From positions 1,531,437 through 1,595,436 of the forward strand of contig NC_092497.1 of the NCBI RefSeq assembly GCF_047495875.1: a stretch of DNA of 64,000 bases, written 5' to 3'. Shown here piece by piece: positions 41,680-55,000 of this stretch (its first letter is position 1; each line of letters starts with the position of its first letter). The notes beneath the pieces were generated by a model that worked only from the letters and a program-made list of their open reading frames with translations, had not been told where the DNA came from and ran no database searches. The DNA is from Pithys albifrons albifrons. Taxonomy: Eukaryota > Chordata > Aves > Passeriformes > Thamnophilidae. A program made the translations under genes and the position numbers.

Positions 41680-42116
41680 CATAGAATCATAGAATTGATT
41701 GGGTTGGAAAAGACCTCCGAGATCATCAAGTCCAACCCTTGGTCAAACTCCAGTCCCTTTACCAGATCATGGCACTCAGTGCCACGACCAAGCTCAGTTG
41801 AAAAATCTCCAGGGATGGGGAATCCACCCCCTCTCTGGGCAGCCCATTCCAATCCCTGAGCACTCTCTCTGCAAAGAATTGTTTTCTGCTCTCCAACTTC
41901 AATTTCCCCTGGCAGAGCTTGAGCCCATCGTGCCCCCTTGTCCTATTGCTGAGTGCCTGGGAGAAGAGACCAACCCCCAGCTGGCCAGAACTTCCCTTCA
42001 GGCAGTTCCAGACAGTGCTGAGGTCACCTCTGAGCCTCCTCTTCTCCAGGCTAAACACCCCCAGCTCCCTCAGCCTCTCCCCATGGGACTTGTGCTCCAG
42101 TCCCTTCTCCAGCCTC
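41680..42116 (-). repeat. CR1 LINE 3' fragment (ALSAMIW-type)
   Basis: Reverse copy; CATAGAATCATAGAATTGAT tail complement and a 99-codon ORF2 remnant (41759-42058). Confidence 0.9.
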
Positions 42117-42539
42117 TTTCTCAGGAATTAACTTGCAACCTTTTCCCATTGCTCTTGTGTTTCTGGGTAAGTGGGTCAAATGGGGGGCTTGGGGAGTTGC
42201 TGCAAGCTGTGAGGATAGCTTGGGAAAGAGCGAGTGTGGTTACTCATCTTGGGAGAACTGGCTGAGGATTTTGGACACTGTCAGGTCTCTGGCATGGAGA
42301 ACTCAAGAGTTGCAGGTTAAGGTGGAAGGATTTGAAGGCAGAGCTCCAGCTACCTCTTGGTTCTTTTCTCCCTTAGGTGTTCATCTTGGTGCAAGTGAAT
42401 TGGAAAACATGAGCAGAGGATGGGAATGTGAAGCAGACACAGACCAAGCTTGTCTTTTCTGCAAGAAATAATGATTTAAGTGTAGGGCCTCTGAGTCATT
42501 TAAAGGTGCAGGGAAGGGACTTGAGCCAAAATATGGGTC
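42117..42539 (+). other. DYM intron 1, no feature recognised
   Basis: Nothing supported. Confidence 0.4.
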
Positions 42540-42641
42540 CAGGGCCAGGCTGGATGGGACTTGGAGCAACCTGGTCTGGTGAAAGATGTCCCTGATCTTT
42601 AAGGTGCCTTCCAACCCAAACCATTCTGTGATTCTGTGAAA
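42540..42641 (+). repeat. CR1 LINE tail fragment
   Basis: Forward piece with CCAGGCTGGATGGGACTTGG and tail CCATTCTGTGATTCTGTGA. Confidence 0.85.
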
Positions 42642-43294
42642 CCAGGGGACACAGAGCTGAGATGACCATGTACAAGCTGAACCTTGATTCTTCTGCAAAG
42701 TGATTATCCAAAGTGGTTATCCAGTGTTCTCAGATATGACACAAATTAGTTTCTCTTCTGCTTTAGTCTGTAGGTTTTGTATTCTTTGGCTTTGTTTCAA
42801 AGGTAAAGTACACTGATTCTGGAGGTGTTTTCTCTGAGGCAGCAGAATTTGTGTTCAGGCAAGATGCACTCACTCTGTTCTGTGAGTAAGCATTCAACCA
42901 AAGTTCTGGAAATCCTCTTAAACTAATCACAGATTATAATCCTTTAATGCTTTTCCACAGAATTCCCTGGCACAAAGTTCTATTTTCACTCCTGGGCTAC
43001 TTTAAGTTTCTCTGCCTGCAGGTAACCTCCACGAGGGCTGCAAACACTGCAGCTTTTGCTGCATGTCTGTTTTTAGTAAGCTTTCCTCAGATTTATGCTG
43101 TTCTTTATTAATATTAACTTCTACTAGAATTGTTTTTTAATGGTAGTGATTGCTGCTGCAAAGCTGCTGAGTTCTAAGAGGATCAGTACTGGAATGATTC
43201 ATGAAAAAGATCCTGTATCTTTGTAAAGACCAAGGGAAGAGTTGCTGCTGGGTAACAACTTGAATCTTGTAAGATACTGTCCCTGTTCAATCAT
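42642..43294 (+). other. DYM intron 1, no feature recognised
   Basis: Nothing supported. Confidence 0.4.
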
Positions 43295-43425
43295 GATCAC
43301 AGAATCACAGAATGGATTGGGTTGGAAAAGCCCTCTGAGATCATCAAGTCCAACCCTTGGTCCAACTCCAGTCCCTTTACCAGATCATGGCACTCAGTGC
43401 CACGGCCAAGCTCAGTTTAAAAACT
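43295..43425 (-). repeat. CR1 3' fragment (ALSAMIW-type)
   Basis: Reverse tail GATCACAGAATCACAGAATG and the last codons of ORF2; truncated after CTCAGTTTAAAAAC. Confidence 0.88.
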
Positions 43426-44076
43426 GTTCTTGTGTCCTGTGCCAGCTCAGGAGTGTGTTTGGGCTGCACAGGGACGTGTTGCACAGCACTTTTATCTTGA
43501 TGGGAATGCTTTTTTTCATATAAACCCCTAAAGTTGTCAGAAGTCACGGTTATTTCTGCCCCAAGAGGGATGATTATTGAATCTGATATCCTGGAAGGAT
43601 GGAAGATGCTTGGAATCATCCCAGGCACATAGTTGATAGCATTGTGGTTTTTTCTTTTAATTAAATTGTTTATAAAGGTGAGAGGCAGCATGAAGGACTG
43701 AAACCTCATTCTTTGCACAGATCAAGTACGAAACAAAGACTAATGAAAAGAAACTGTGGAGTGCCAACTTCTGCAGTGTTGCTTTAAAAACCAATTGTGT
43801 TTCTGATGTGTTAATTTTTTGACTTTTTCCCCTTGAAGTGGTTGCCCAGAAACAACCCCATTATTTTACAGAGATAGTAGTACCTTCCTTGCTGGATAAC
43901 ACAACAGGCAGAACAAGAGCTGTGATTCTCTGGCAAGGCAGGAGCTCTCAAGGTGTATGTAGATGGTTGCTGTCTTTACAGAAGCAGCATTTTCTATCTA
44001 TGCATATTCAATTTGTAAAATGCGTTTTTGAATGGCCTGTCAACTTGATACCCTGTTAAAATCGTGAATTCTTTGC
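43426..44076 (+). other. DYM intron 1, no feature recognised
   Basis: Nothing supported. Confidence 0.4.
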
Positions 44077-44674
44077 AGTTTTGTCTTGGTTTTGTCCTGG
44101 CTTCCCAGCTCGACCTGCCCCCCCTTTTCCTCCTGCTCTTCAAAACAGGGAAAAATGAAAGGGGGAAAAAAAAACTTGAAAGAAACTTGAAAGAATACAT
44201 GTGTGTGTGTATTCTCTAAATGTTCACAATTATATGTGTACAATTTGCACCCACAATAGGGAAAGGGAAAAGGAGGGGAAAAAAGGAAAGGGGAAGTAAA
44301 CGGGCAACAAAGAGACAAAACAAAAAGCAATGGGTACAAAAACACACCCACACACCCACCAAGTAAACCAGTACAACACAATCTCACCAACCACTCTGGG
44401 AAGAAAGGCAGCCCCTTCTCTCACATGGGGGGTCTCACTCATGTCTTTTCTCTGATCCTCTGTGTGGCTCTGATAAGGGACTGAGAGCAACAAAGAACTC
44501 ACTGCCCCCAACCCTCACGAGAATCAGAAGCAAAAAACTCCCTATCTCCTGTCTCATATCCTCTCTTGTCCCATGGGAGGGGAAAGAATGGGTGAGGAAT
44601 ACCTGGGAGACAAGCCCCTCCCCAGTTACATCTGGTTACCAGGGGAAAAACTTGTATCAAACTATCACAAGTTT
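44077..44674. mobile_element. solo LTR of an endogenous retrovirus (LTR-2)
   Basis: The 588-bp body (44082-44669) begins TGTCTTGG and ends TATCACA. It is flanked by the duplication AGTTT at 44077-44081 and 44670-44674. The reverse strand begins TGTGATAGTTTG, like LTR-3, so it probably lies on the minus strand. No internal viral sequence. Confidence 0.8.
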
Positions 44675-44977
44675 CCCCCACTGGTAGCAGCCTTGGTACT
44701 GATAAAACTGTGCTGAGGGTGATTTGTTAAAATCCAAGTGAGGTGGTGACTGAAATATTATAGCACAGAAACTTCTAACTTCCTTGGATTAAGATGTTAT
44801 TGTCCTCAGGTTGTTGAAAGAAAATCGTTCTAATGTCTTGCTATGCACCTGATTTCTACATCTCAGTGATTTTTCAAGGGGGTGAACTAAAGCCTTTAGT
44901 GGTACTAATTTAGGGTCAATATATTCCTTATTTGCACAACATACTTACAATGTTTCTCTTCTTTTCTTTTCTTAAAG

Positions 44978-45155
44978 AAATGAAAGTTTAGAAAGAGGTT
45001 TGCCAAATAAAGAAGATGGGAGCAAACAGCAGCAGCATCAGTGAGCTTCCAGAAAATGAGTACTTAAAAAAACTGTCAGGAGCAGAGCCCATCTCTGAGA
45101 ATGACCCATTCTGGAATCAGCTGCTGTCTTTCAGCTTCACCACTCCAACAAACAG
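44978..45155 (+). CDS. DYM: DYM exon with start codon (45016)
   Basis: Acceptor TTCTTTTCTTAAAG ends at 44977. ATG at 45016 opens [20 protein letters not shown]; residues 1-46 plus two bases. In-frame stops lie upstream in the leader. Donor GTAAGA starts at 45156. Confidence 0.95.
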
Positions 45156-45969
45156 GTAAGAGGCTGTTGTAGAGCTAAACTTAAATAATATATTTATAGA
45201 GGTGACAAGTTTGAAAGCAAATGAGTGGTTGTGCTAATTATTCCTGTTTTAAAGAGCAGAGGAATAAATGCCTGTGTAAAATAGGCTGTTGTTTCTAAGT
45301 TTGGAGGCATTTTCCACCACCTCTTCCATTCCTGTGGGTTTTTGTCTTTTTCATGATGCCTGTAATTGCCATTCATTCTCTGGGAAAGATCAGAAATAGG
45401 GTCTGCTGTGTAGAGGGGAAACTTTGTTTTTTCCTTGTTGTTTTAGGAAGGTTTCTTTTTATTTGTTATAACCTCTGGGGTGACTGGAGTTGCTGAAGAT
45501 TCCAGGTGTTGATGCTTCCTCTCAACTTAACTGAACTGTACATCTTCCCTGATTTAGTTGTAGGTTAGTTGTTGAGTTCCTTAGTCTACATGGCTTTTTT
45601 TCACTCTCTTTTGCATTTTAAAAACAAGTTTGGCATGGTGTGTCCATAAAGATATTTTCTAAATATCTGAAATTTAAGCTTTGATTGTGTTTTCAGTCCA
45701 ACAAGTATTGTGGATATAAATAGAATCATTATTTTTGGAGGGATCCATAGCACACCTCCAGAAACAGAGACTGTAAGTCCCTGTAACTTCTGTTAATCCA
45801 ACTCCCTTGCTAAATTCCTTGGCCTGTGTGTTGATTATCAGCCTGTCTCGGTTTGAGGGGAAAAAACCAAAATGTTTTACCCACAAGCAGGGGAGGGGCC
45901 TCCTCCACGATAATCACACCACTCTTTATCAAATTTAAGAAAAGGAATTTTAATACAAGAAGGATAACT

Positions 45970-46013
<44 letters not shown>

Positions 46014-49000
46014 GACTAGTGCAACCCACTTCCCCAACACCACAAGAGAAAGAAAAAAAAAACCAAAACAACAACAAAACCCAGCAGGTTTTCCTCCGGG
46101 AGAAAAGGTTATACTCAAGTGTCCATGTCACAACCCGGCTGGCTGCAGAGTGAGTTTCAGTCCCTCTCCAGCGAAACAGACGAGCAGTGGGCTTTCAGAT
46201 GGACTCAGTCTCTTCCCCCTGTGTTCCCCGTCCAAGAAGCAGAAAGGTACGAGCAACCAGCAGCAAATCCAAGGCAGGCAGCAGCAGCAGCGCGGCACGA
46301 AAAGTAGTCCGGAGTAGGCAGCAGCCAGACAGCCAGGGAAAACCCCAGCAGTAACCAGCAGGGCAGCCTGCCTCCTTCGAGCCCCCACTCCCCCGTTCCG
46401 CCGAGCCAAGACTGCGAAGAATATCAAAAAAAACCCAAAAGAGACAAACCTGCCCCCACCCCAGCGATCACAGTTAACTGCTTCTTTTGTTAACCGCTGG
46501 CATGGGCAGTTAAGTGGCAGGGGAGAGAATTTACATAATAATCCCAAACTACAACACAGCCTTACAAGAACAACCTGATATTACTTAACACTTCAGGTGT
46601 TACTCAAACTCTTTTTACAGTTTCCAACAGTGACCTGATGCTTTTCTGTGAAAAAGTGAAAGTTTAGACAACTGGAATGGAAACTGGGTTAAGGTAAATA
46701 AGCTGTGAGGCATTTACTACGTGCTATTTTTGTGAAGAGTGAGGAAGGAGGAGTGTTTTGGCTTCTGCCTGGAGGGAATAGGCAGAGCTTGGGGAGAAGG
46801 TCCAGCATTTTGAAGGGCTGTAAAGCTTGTGAAGGGTGTTGTGTAATTGGGAGTGTGTGAGGCAACAATTCTTTCTCTTGTGAGATCCCTGAAGACACAA
46901 GAATTATTTACAGCCTACCCATGCCTAACAAGATGTATAATATACTAAAAAGGTATATAATACTCTATTGTTTGGGTTTTTTAAGGAGAAATACTTATGT
47001 ATAAACCCACAGCAATTTCTTTGAGTTGTTCTACTCTTTTTCTTTCCTCCATAGAACTTAAGAAATTTTTCATAGCTTGCTTTGCACATTTTTTATGTGT
47101 ATTTCACAGAATCAGATCCAGTGCAGAGTAAATTTACTTAAAAAAAAAAACCAAAACCCCCCCAGTTCAACAAAGGAAAAACCTAACTAAACAAACAAAC
47201 AAAACAAAATCCCAAACCCAAGCAATAAACATAATAAAAAACCCCAGCAAACACAAAAAAGATCCAGATGCAGGTTGAAAGCTTTAATTAGCTGAACACC
47301 AGATGGTGCTCTTGCCTGGCAGCTACAGGAGAAATATTTTTAGAGGCATCTTTTCTGCAGCTTAATAATTGGAAGGAAACGGAAATTTCCCATTAAGTTG
47401 CATCTACCTGAGAGAACCATTTGACAAGTGATTTTGGGTGATGTTGGCACCCTCAGCCTTTGCCTGTTTCAGATGACTTTGCCTGCAGGAACGGAACAAT
47501 GGAGGTCAATGTTCATCTCTGAGACTGGAAGCTTGCAAATTATCAAGTTAATTCTGTTTTTAATGAGGCCTGAGTGCAGGTCATATCAGGAGCAAGTTGC
47601 TATTTTGTGACTTGTGGCAAGGAGCCAGCTGAACAGGACAGGGTTTTAAAGTTTGCTTCTCTTTTTAAAGTTATTTTTTCCAATTGTCCATGGCAGAATT
47701 AGTGACTGTTTCCAAGTGTTATTGGGAGCAGCGTGAATGTTGTGTGTTGTTTTTGTGGGGGTAACTGGTGATGCTCTAGAGTAAAGCATCTATTTCCTCA
47801 TTTTTGCAAAGATTTCCTTGTTTTGCAATGATGAGACTGAATATGATCCCCAGGGAGGAGAGGGTTGTCCCCTCTGGATGCTGCTTTGGTCATAATTCTG
47901 TTTCAGATACAGCAATAGGAGAAGAGGGAGAGAAAGACATGAGAAAGGAAGGCAGCAGGAACATGCATGTTGGTAGGAAAAGCAATCAGCCAAAGCCAAA
48001 ATATCCAAGGAAAAACCACCAAGTGGTGGGGCTGGGGTAGATTCCCTCCTTTCAGCAGCAGATGCCAGACAGGTTCATCTGGTTGTCAGGAAACCTTGGC
48101 CATAGCAAGAAAGCAGTATCTGCAAGGAAGACATCTGAGGGAAATCTAAGTAAGTGGAAGTGAAATTTGTGGAGTTTTTAACACTTTTCCTGTGCTTTCT
48201 TTCTCTAATGAGAGACACATGACTGGTGCTTTGCTTTACTGAAGCTGTTCCAAGTTGGTCCAGGTACTGCTCATCCCAAGTGCCAAACCAGGCTGGATCT
48301 TATGAGGAACAATAGTCATTTAATCTTTGAAATCAGAAGCCCAGGGCTTGGCTGGAGAGATGGGGAATTGCTGTCTTTCTGCTCTGAGAAACACAAAGAC
48401 ATGATCTGTATCTTATAATGGCACCACTGTCTGTGCTCTACCTTCTGCCTTCGTGTTGTTTTGCTTTTCTTGTCTTGGCCCTTTTGTACTCCTTTCTTTG
48501 TCCTTGTTTTGCTTTTCTCTCTTTCCCCTTTTGGTTTGGTTGATTTCTTCTTCTGTTCATCCATCTCATCTTCCTGGCTCTCTCGTTTGGTTTCTTTCCT
48601 ACCTGACTGTGTATCTTAATCTCTCTTTTTGTGGTTCCATACATAGTCCTTCAGTGTTGCTCATTTCCTCAGCCTTCTTTATTTGGTTTGTTTTTTCAGT
48701 CCTGTTAACTTTGTGAGCTGTTTCTGTGAAAACACAAGGTGGTTTTCTGTGGGGAATGAGGTTTGCCAAATCCCACTGCTGTGTCTCTGTCAGCAACACC
48801 AATGCAAGATGCTCTTGCCCTTTCACTATTTCTCCCAATGTTTATCTAGTTCTGTCCTGGGTTTAATCAGGAACTAATCTGTCTGGATAACAACATAGCA
48901 AAAGAAGTGTTTATTTTTTTCAGCCAGGTTAATTCCCTAGAGTGATTCATAGCTTGGCAGCGCTAAACAATTCTGGCACAACGAGGGATTGATTTTTTGG

Positions 49001-52000
49001 GGCACAGCAGCCTCTTGGGCTGAAAGGTGGGATTGCTTAAAACTGCTGTGCCATCCAAAAAGGAATGGGAAAGCATGAGGTCAATGCAGGGCTGGCTGCT
49101 ATGAGTGTAATATTCTGCTTTTCTGGGCTATTTGTTCATCCTCACATAATGTTTATTTTCTTAATAGTTAGGCAAGTATTAAGAGGGAGTATTAAGTGGG
49201 AGTAATTTGGGTTTGTGTATTCACAAACCTGATTCTGAGTCAGCTGTCAGGAATCAGAAATGAGCTGATGGTGGATCCCTGTGACTCCCCTGGCATGAGT
49301 GATGGTAACAGCCAGAGCCAGTCTCGGGTATTTGGCAGGGGACTAAAGTCACTGGGGCCTTTCACAGTCCAGGAGTGGCAGGAGATAAGCAGTACATACA
49401 AAAGTGATAGTAACAGGAAAAGCTACAAGCAGTTTAGTTTCAGGTTGCCTTGTGCTTTTTACTGTACAAGGCTCATTGTGATAACGTCAAACAGAAGTGT
49501 CTGCTGAGGAAATTCGGGTTTCAGCCATTTGGAAGTATTTGGCACTCTAATTTCACACTTCTGCATGTTCTTTTTAGGTTTTTTGTTCCTTCACAGTCCT
49601 TATTTGTTGCACAGAATGGACTCGTGGGAGCTGAATTAAAATCATATAAAACCTCTTAAATCTGCCACTTCTGTATTTCAAGGGGCTGACTTAACAATTC
49701 GAATAATATTTGGATATTGGAAAAATAAAATACAGCCTTTCTGGATAACTCTTTTAGTTTTTGTTACAATCAAGAGCTGTGAAGTTTACTTTGGAGCCTT
49801 AACTCTCAGTCTAGGCAGACTTTGTGTTTGTCTGGCTCTCCTATGAGTTGCTATCAAGAATGCAACCTCCTCCTTGGTGGTGGTATTAGTTACAATTATT
49901 TTCTGATGGAAAACTTAAAGTTAACTAAAGCAGAACTTGCTTAAAATCATGTACTTAATATTTACTGTTCAGCTTTGTTCCTTCCCTGCAGTTATTAATG
50001 AGTTGCTCGCTCAAGAATTGTGTGCATGGGCCTTTAATGGAAAGACATAAAAATGAGCAGCTTTTATGTTGCCTTAACGTGGCACATTTTTAAAGTGGTA
50101 CAATAAATCATATGCAGCCTTATGTTCTTTGATGTCTTTCCTCCAACTAGTCCATTAAAATCAGCATTCCCACAGTATGAATTTACTAACTGGGCTGGTT
50201 CTTCTATTTGGCATTCAATGGCAAACTAAAAAGGCCTTACTATGAGGAAAGCCACTCCTTTGGGATTTTTTCACCTCCTTTTTTTGAGGGAGTAGTTGTC
50301 TGCTTTAGCTTGGATCTTTTTCTTACCATGCCAAGGGCAGGTGTCCTGGTATATGGATATTTTCATAATTAAGGTTTGTGTGGAGAATGTTTTCTCTTGC
50401 CACGTTGAGAAGCTTTAGCAGAAGTCCCTGCAGCTTTGAAACTTCATGTATTGTGATGCTGTTAAAATGACAGGGTTTTAAACCTAACCCTAACCCTAAC
50501 CCCCTAACCCTAACCCTAACCCTAAAACCCTAACCCTGACCCTGACCCTAACCCCCTAAAACCCTAACCCTAACCCTAACCCCCTAACCCTAACCGTAAC
50601 CCTAAAACCCTAACCCTGACCCTGACCCTAACCCCCTAAAACCCTAACCCTAACCCTAACCCCCTAACCCGAACCGTAACCCTAAAACCCTAACCCTGAC
50701 CCTGACCCTAACCCCCTAAAACCCTAACCCTAACCCCCTAACCCTAACCCTAACCCCCTAACCCTAACCCTAACCCCCTAACCCTAACCCCCTAACCCTA
50801 ACCCCCTAACCCTAACCCCCTAACCCTAACCCCCTAACCCTAACCCCCTAACCCTAACCCTAAAACCCTAACCCTAACCCTAACCCTAACCCCCTAAAAC
50901 CCTAACCCTAACCCTAACCCCCTAACCCTAACCCCCTAACCCTAACCCTAACCCCCTAACCCTAACCCCTTAACCCTAACCCCCTAACCCTAACCCTAAA
51001 ACCCTAACCCTAACCCTAACCCCCTAAAACCCTAACCCTAACCCTAACCCCCTAACCCTAACCCCCTAACCCTAACCCCCTAACCCTAACCCTAACCCCC
51101 TAACCCTAACCCTAACCCCCTAACCCTAACCCTAACCCTAACCCCCTAACCCTAACCCTAACCCTAACCCCCTAACCCTAACCCCCTAACCCTAACCCCC
51201 TAACCCTAACCCTAACCCTAACCCCCTAACCCTAACCCCCTAACCCTAACCCTAACCCTAACCCCCTAACCCTAACCCTAACCCCCTAACCCTAACCCCC
51301 TAACCCTAACCCTAACCCTAACCCCCTAAGCCCAACCCCCTAACCCCCTAACCCTAACCCTACCCCTACCCCTAAGCCTAACCCTAACCCTAACTATGTT
51401 CTTCAAAGATGACTGTTCTCAGAAAGCAACTTTCTGTGTCTTTTAGTAATTGTGATTTTGCTAAACAATATGGGACTGATTTCTGATAAATATATAGTCA
51501 GACAACTGAATTCAACCACTCTAAAATAATCTGCCATATAATGCCACTGGCTTTTTTGTCTTCTGTTTTTTCTTTCCTATATTCTTTCTGGAAGTAGTGT
51601 TTTTTACAATATATGCCAGAACAGCTGGCCACAGAACCTGGCTTGGTTGTCTGGCAGTCTGAAGCCAGAAATAAAAATCTGCAGTCAATGAAAAGGGTGA
51701 AATTCTTTTAGCTAGTAAACTGCTGGATTTGCTGTTCTTTCCCACCTCTACTGAAGAGATGCTTGTTACAGAAAACTCACTCCCTGATGAAGGAACTCTT
51801 TGTATCTGATCAGCAACTACAAAGTGATTAAATCCCAACAAATTAGCGATTTCAGAGCACTGGAACTGTTCAAATGATGTGTTCTCTTTAGTTACAGTTC
51901 TGTCCTTGTCTGTGCTGGAAAAATGGGGATAGGAAGATAAACTCCTGTGTCTTTGGACCTTCCAAGCCATCAGGTGCCATATCCTTGTACAAAATCCAAC

Positions 52001-55000
52001 TTCTGTGGTAGCACTTGGGCTCGGGTAGCACAGCAATAGAACGTGTTAAACCTCTCCTGCTTTTATACCTTTAAAATTAAACAAGATAAACCCATTTTCT
52101 TTACAGAAGTCTGTGCTGTCAAGGAAACAAATTTCACTGTTATTAATTTTAGTTTTGGTAAGTCTGTGGACTTATTCTCTACGTAAAAAAAGCAAATAAA
52201 ATAATTTCTTTCTTTTATGAAGTACTTTGAAAATTCTGGCCATCAGATCACAGGATGAGGCAGGAGCTGCTGTGAAGCATGGAATTTTTTCCTAGGGTGT
52301 GTAGGAAGCAACTTTGCACCTCACATACTTGCTTGAATCTAAACAGACCAGTCAAGTCATTGTGGTTAAAATACTTTGCCTTGAATCCTCAGTGTTTCCC
52401 CCCTGTGCTCACAGCCCACTTGAATCCCCACTGCAGTGATACTTTTTGCTCATTCCTTGGAAAATTGTAGAATGGGTAAATAAGTAAATATGTGCAGCTT
52501 TCCCAAAGGTGGTTTAGTTCAGGTAGTGCTGGTTGAAATACATAATTACAAGTACAAACTCAGCCAGGTCACTGTGCTCATGGTGTTAAAAATCTGTGAC
52601 TTCAAACTGCTGTTTCATGTGGTAAAACTCCAGAATGGTTTAGGTTGGAAAATGGGTGGGGTTTTTAACTCTTCTTTCCTGATCGTTTTCTCCTGGTTCC
52701 TCCCATCGATACTGTGTTATAATTAAACATACACTATCGAAAGGGAACACTCTTAAGTCCCAAAACTTAGTCCCGAATTGACATATTATTCCCAGATAGC
52801 AAACTTCTTGAATCATGGAATTATTTAGGTTGGAAAAACCCCCCAAGGTGATGGAGTCCAACCATTCCCCAGCACTGCCAAGGCCATCACCAACCCATGT
52901 CCCCACGTGCCACATCCACATAGCTTTTAAATCCCTCCAGGGATGGAGACTCCACCCCTGCCCTGGGCAGCTGTGCCAGGGATGGACAGCCCTTTCAGGG
53001 AAGAAATTTTCCATAAAATACAGTCTAAACCTCACCTTCTGAAACTGAGGGCCATTCCCTCTCCTCCTGTCCCTGTTCCCTGGAGCAGAGCCCGACCCCC
53101 CCGGCTCCCCTCTCCTTCAAGGAATTTCAGGGATCCAGAAGGTCCCCCCTGAGCCTCCTTTTCTCCAGGCTGAGTCCCCCCAGCTCCCTCAGCCCCTCCT
53201 GCTGCTCCAGCCCCTTCCCAGCTCCATTCCCTGCCCTGGACACAAAATACACTTGACAACAATGCAGTCCATATTTTTCAGCTGAGTGTTTTTAGAGAGA
53301 ATTTGAACTTTTATATTTGATCACTGCAGTGAAGGAGCTTCACTCCATCAGTGCTGCCTCTTGTTAGTGCTGAAATACAATTTGAATATTTAGTGGCAGT
53401 GCTGCTCTGTGGGTTAATGAAAAGACAAATGTTTTAGTGTTGGGTTTCCATTCTTGCATTAATTCATTGGCCAGATGTCGTCTCTGCAGGGACTGTAGAG
53501 CAAAGTCAATACCACAGCTGCTTGTAGCATTTCTTTTGTGCCACCTTATGACTCTTGGCTCTGGCATTTTCTGCCTAAGTGTTATTGTAATTTACCTTCT
53601 GTGTCTTCACTGCTTAAAAAATACCCAATCTCTCACTTCTCCATGTCTCTCACTTCAGTTTCCTGCCCAAGCAAAGGAAGGAAAGCCACTGCTAAGCTTG
53701 GCCCCAGGTACTGGGAATGGGCTGCTGGTTTTGTACCCCCCATACTCTCTCCAGGAATCCATCCTTGGGGATATAACAGTGTAAATACTTCTGTTGAGTG
53801 CAAGAACACCATTTCACTCTGTGTGTGTGTGTGTGTTGAGGTGGTATTTCTGCTGAAATTCCTCCTCAATAAATGTTTCTCTTGAGTGAACTGAAGTTTT
53901 CAGGTGTTTTGCCTAGTCTTGAGTGTGGCAAAATTCAATTTTGTGTTCTTTTAGTATGAATAAGAATGAGTGGGCTGAATTTAGTTTTCAAGCATTACAC
54001 TTGATTTTGGTAGGAAAAAGCATGACTTGAGTGATAAAGCTTTGCTGAAGATCTGAAGACCTTGTTTGGTTTGCCACTTGTTTTGATTCTGGCAACTTGC
54101 AGAAATTAGGCAACTCTGTAGAATTTGAGGATTTTGTGTGGGTTTTAATAACTCAAAGGGAAGGAAAAAACTCTGTAAGAAAGCTGTACTTTGAACTCTT
54201 AACTGCTTAGAAATTAGGCAAAAATGAACCATTATTTCAAAGCTGAATGTCTGCATTTATGGTTTTAATCCTGGAGCAATTACAACCACTCAGACGTTGT
54301 CCCCAGGATCTTTGGGTAGTGGGAGGTGGGTCATGTTGGGTTAGATGATGATTATTCAGTACCTAAGAATTCTCTACTGAGTTGGTGTCCGATGTAATAT
54401 TGACTATTGCCCCTCCCTGCCTGTTGGGTCCTAGGAAGGAATAAATCCTGATGACAAGCAGCCAGCTGGGCAAATTAAGAAGTTTCTTGTGATTTTTTTT
54501 TTTAAAGTACAAGATCACAGACCTAGAAAATTGTGTTGTCTTAGACCTAGGAGACTGTTGTCTGCAGTTGTTGGTGGCATGTTCTTGCTCAATACCGTTT
54601 GTTTTTAATTATTCTGCATGATTTTAGTGCTGAAACAAGAGACCACCTTTGAGACCAAGTCTGATGTTTTTAAAGTATATATCAAAGTGTGAGTTTGTTC
54701 TTTCTGAATCTTATGTTTCAAAGCAATTTATAAGAGAGGGACAAATGCTGATATTTGATATCGGGACAAGCCAATCTGCATAATCTAAAGTTGTCTTAGG
54801 ATATTCAGGTGTAGGTGAAGAGCTGTCTCAGCTGTCAGCTCACTACACAGTAAATTAGTCTGATATACAAAAAAATTTGCAGGCATCTTAAAACTTAATT
54901 TGTTTGATGTCTCTATCTTGAATAATTTCCTATTGAAGGGTTTTGAAATAATTCTTTTGGCTGCTGGTCCTGCCAGTGTCCTCTAGTCCAAAGGAGTTTG

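Noticed and set aside
50483..51394. A true chromosome end
   Set aside because: Ordinary DYM intron sequence continues on both sides and the next DYM exons follow in order.
51521..52036. 171-codon minus-strand open frame next to the telomeric array
   Set aside because: No recognisable domain, no splice or promoter context, and AT-rich low-complexity composition at its end. A chance frame is more likely; conservation in another bird would reopen it.
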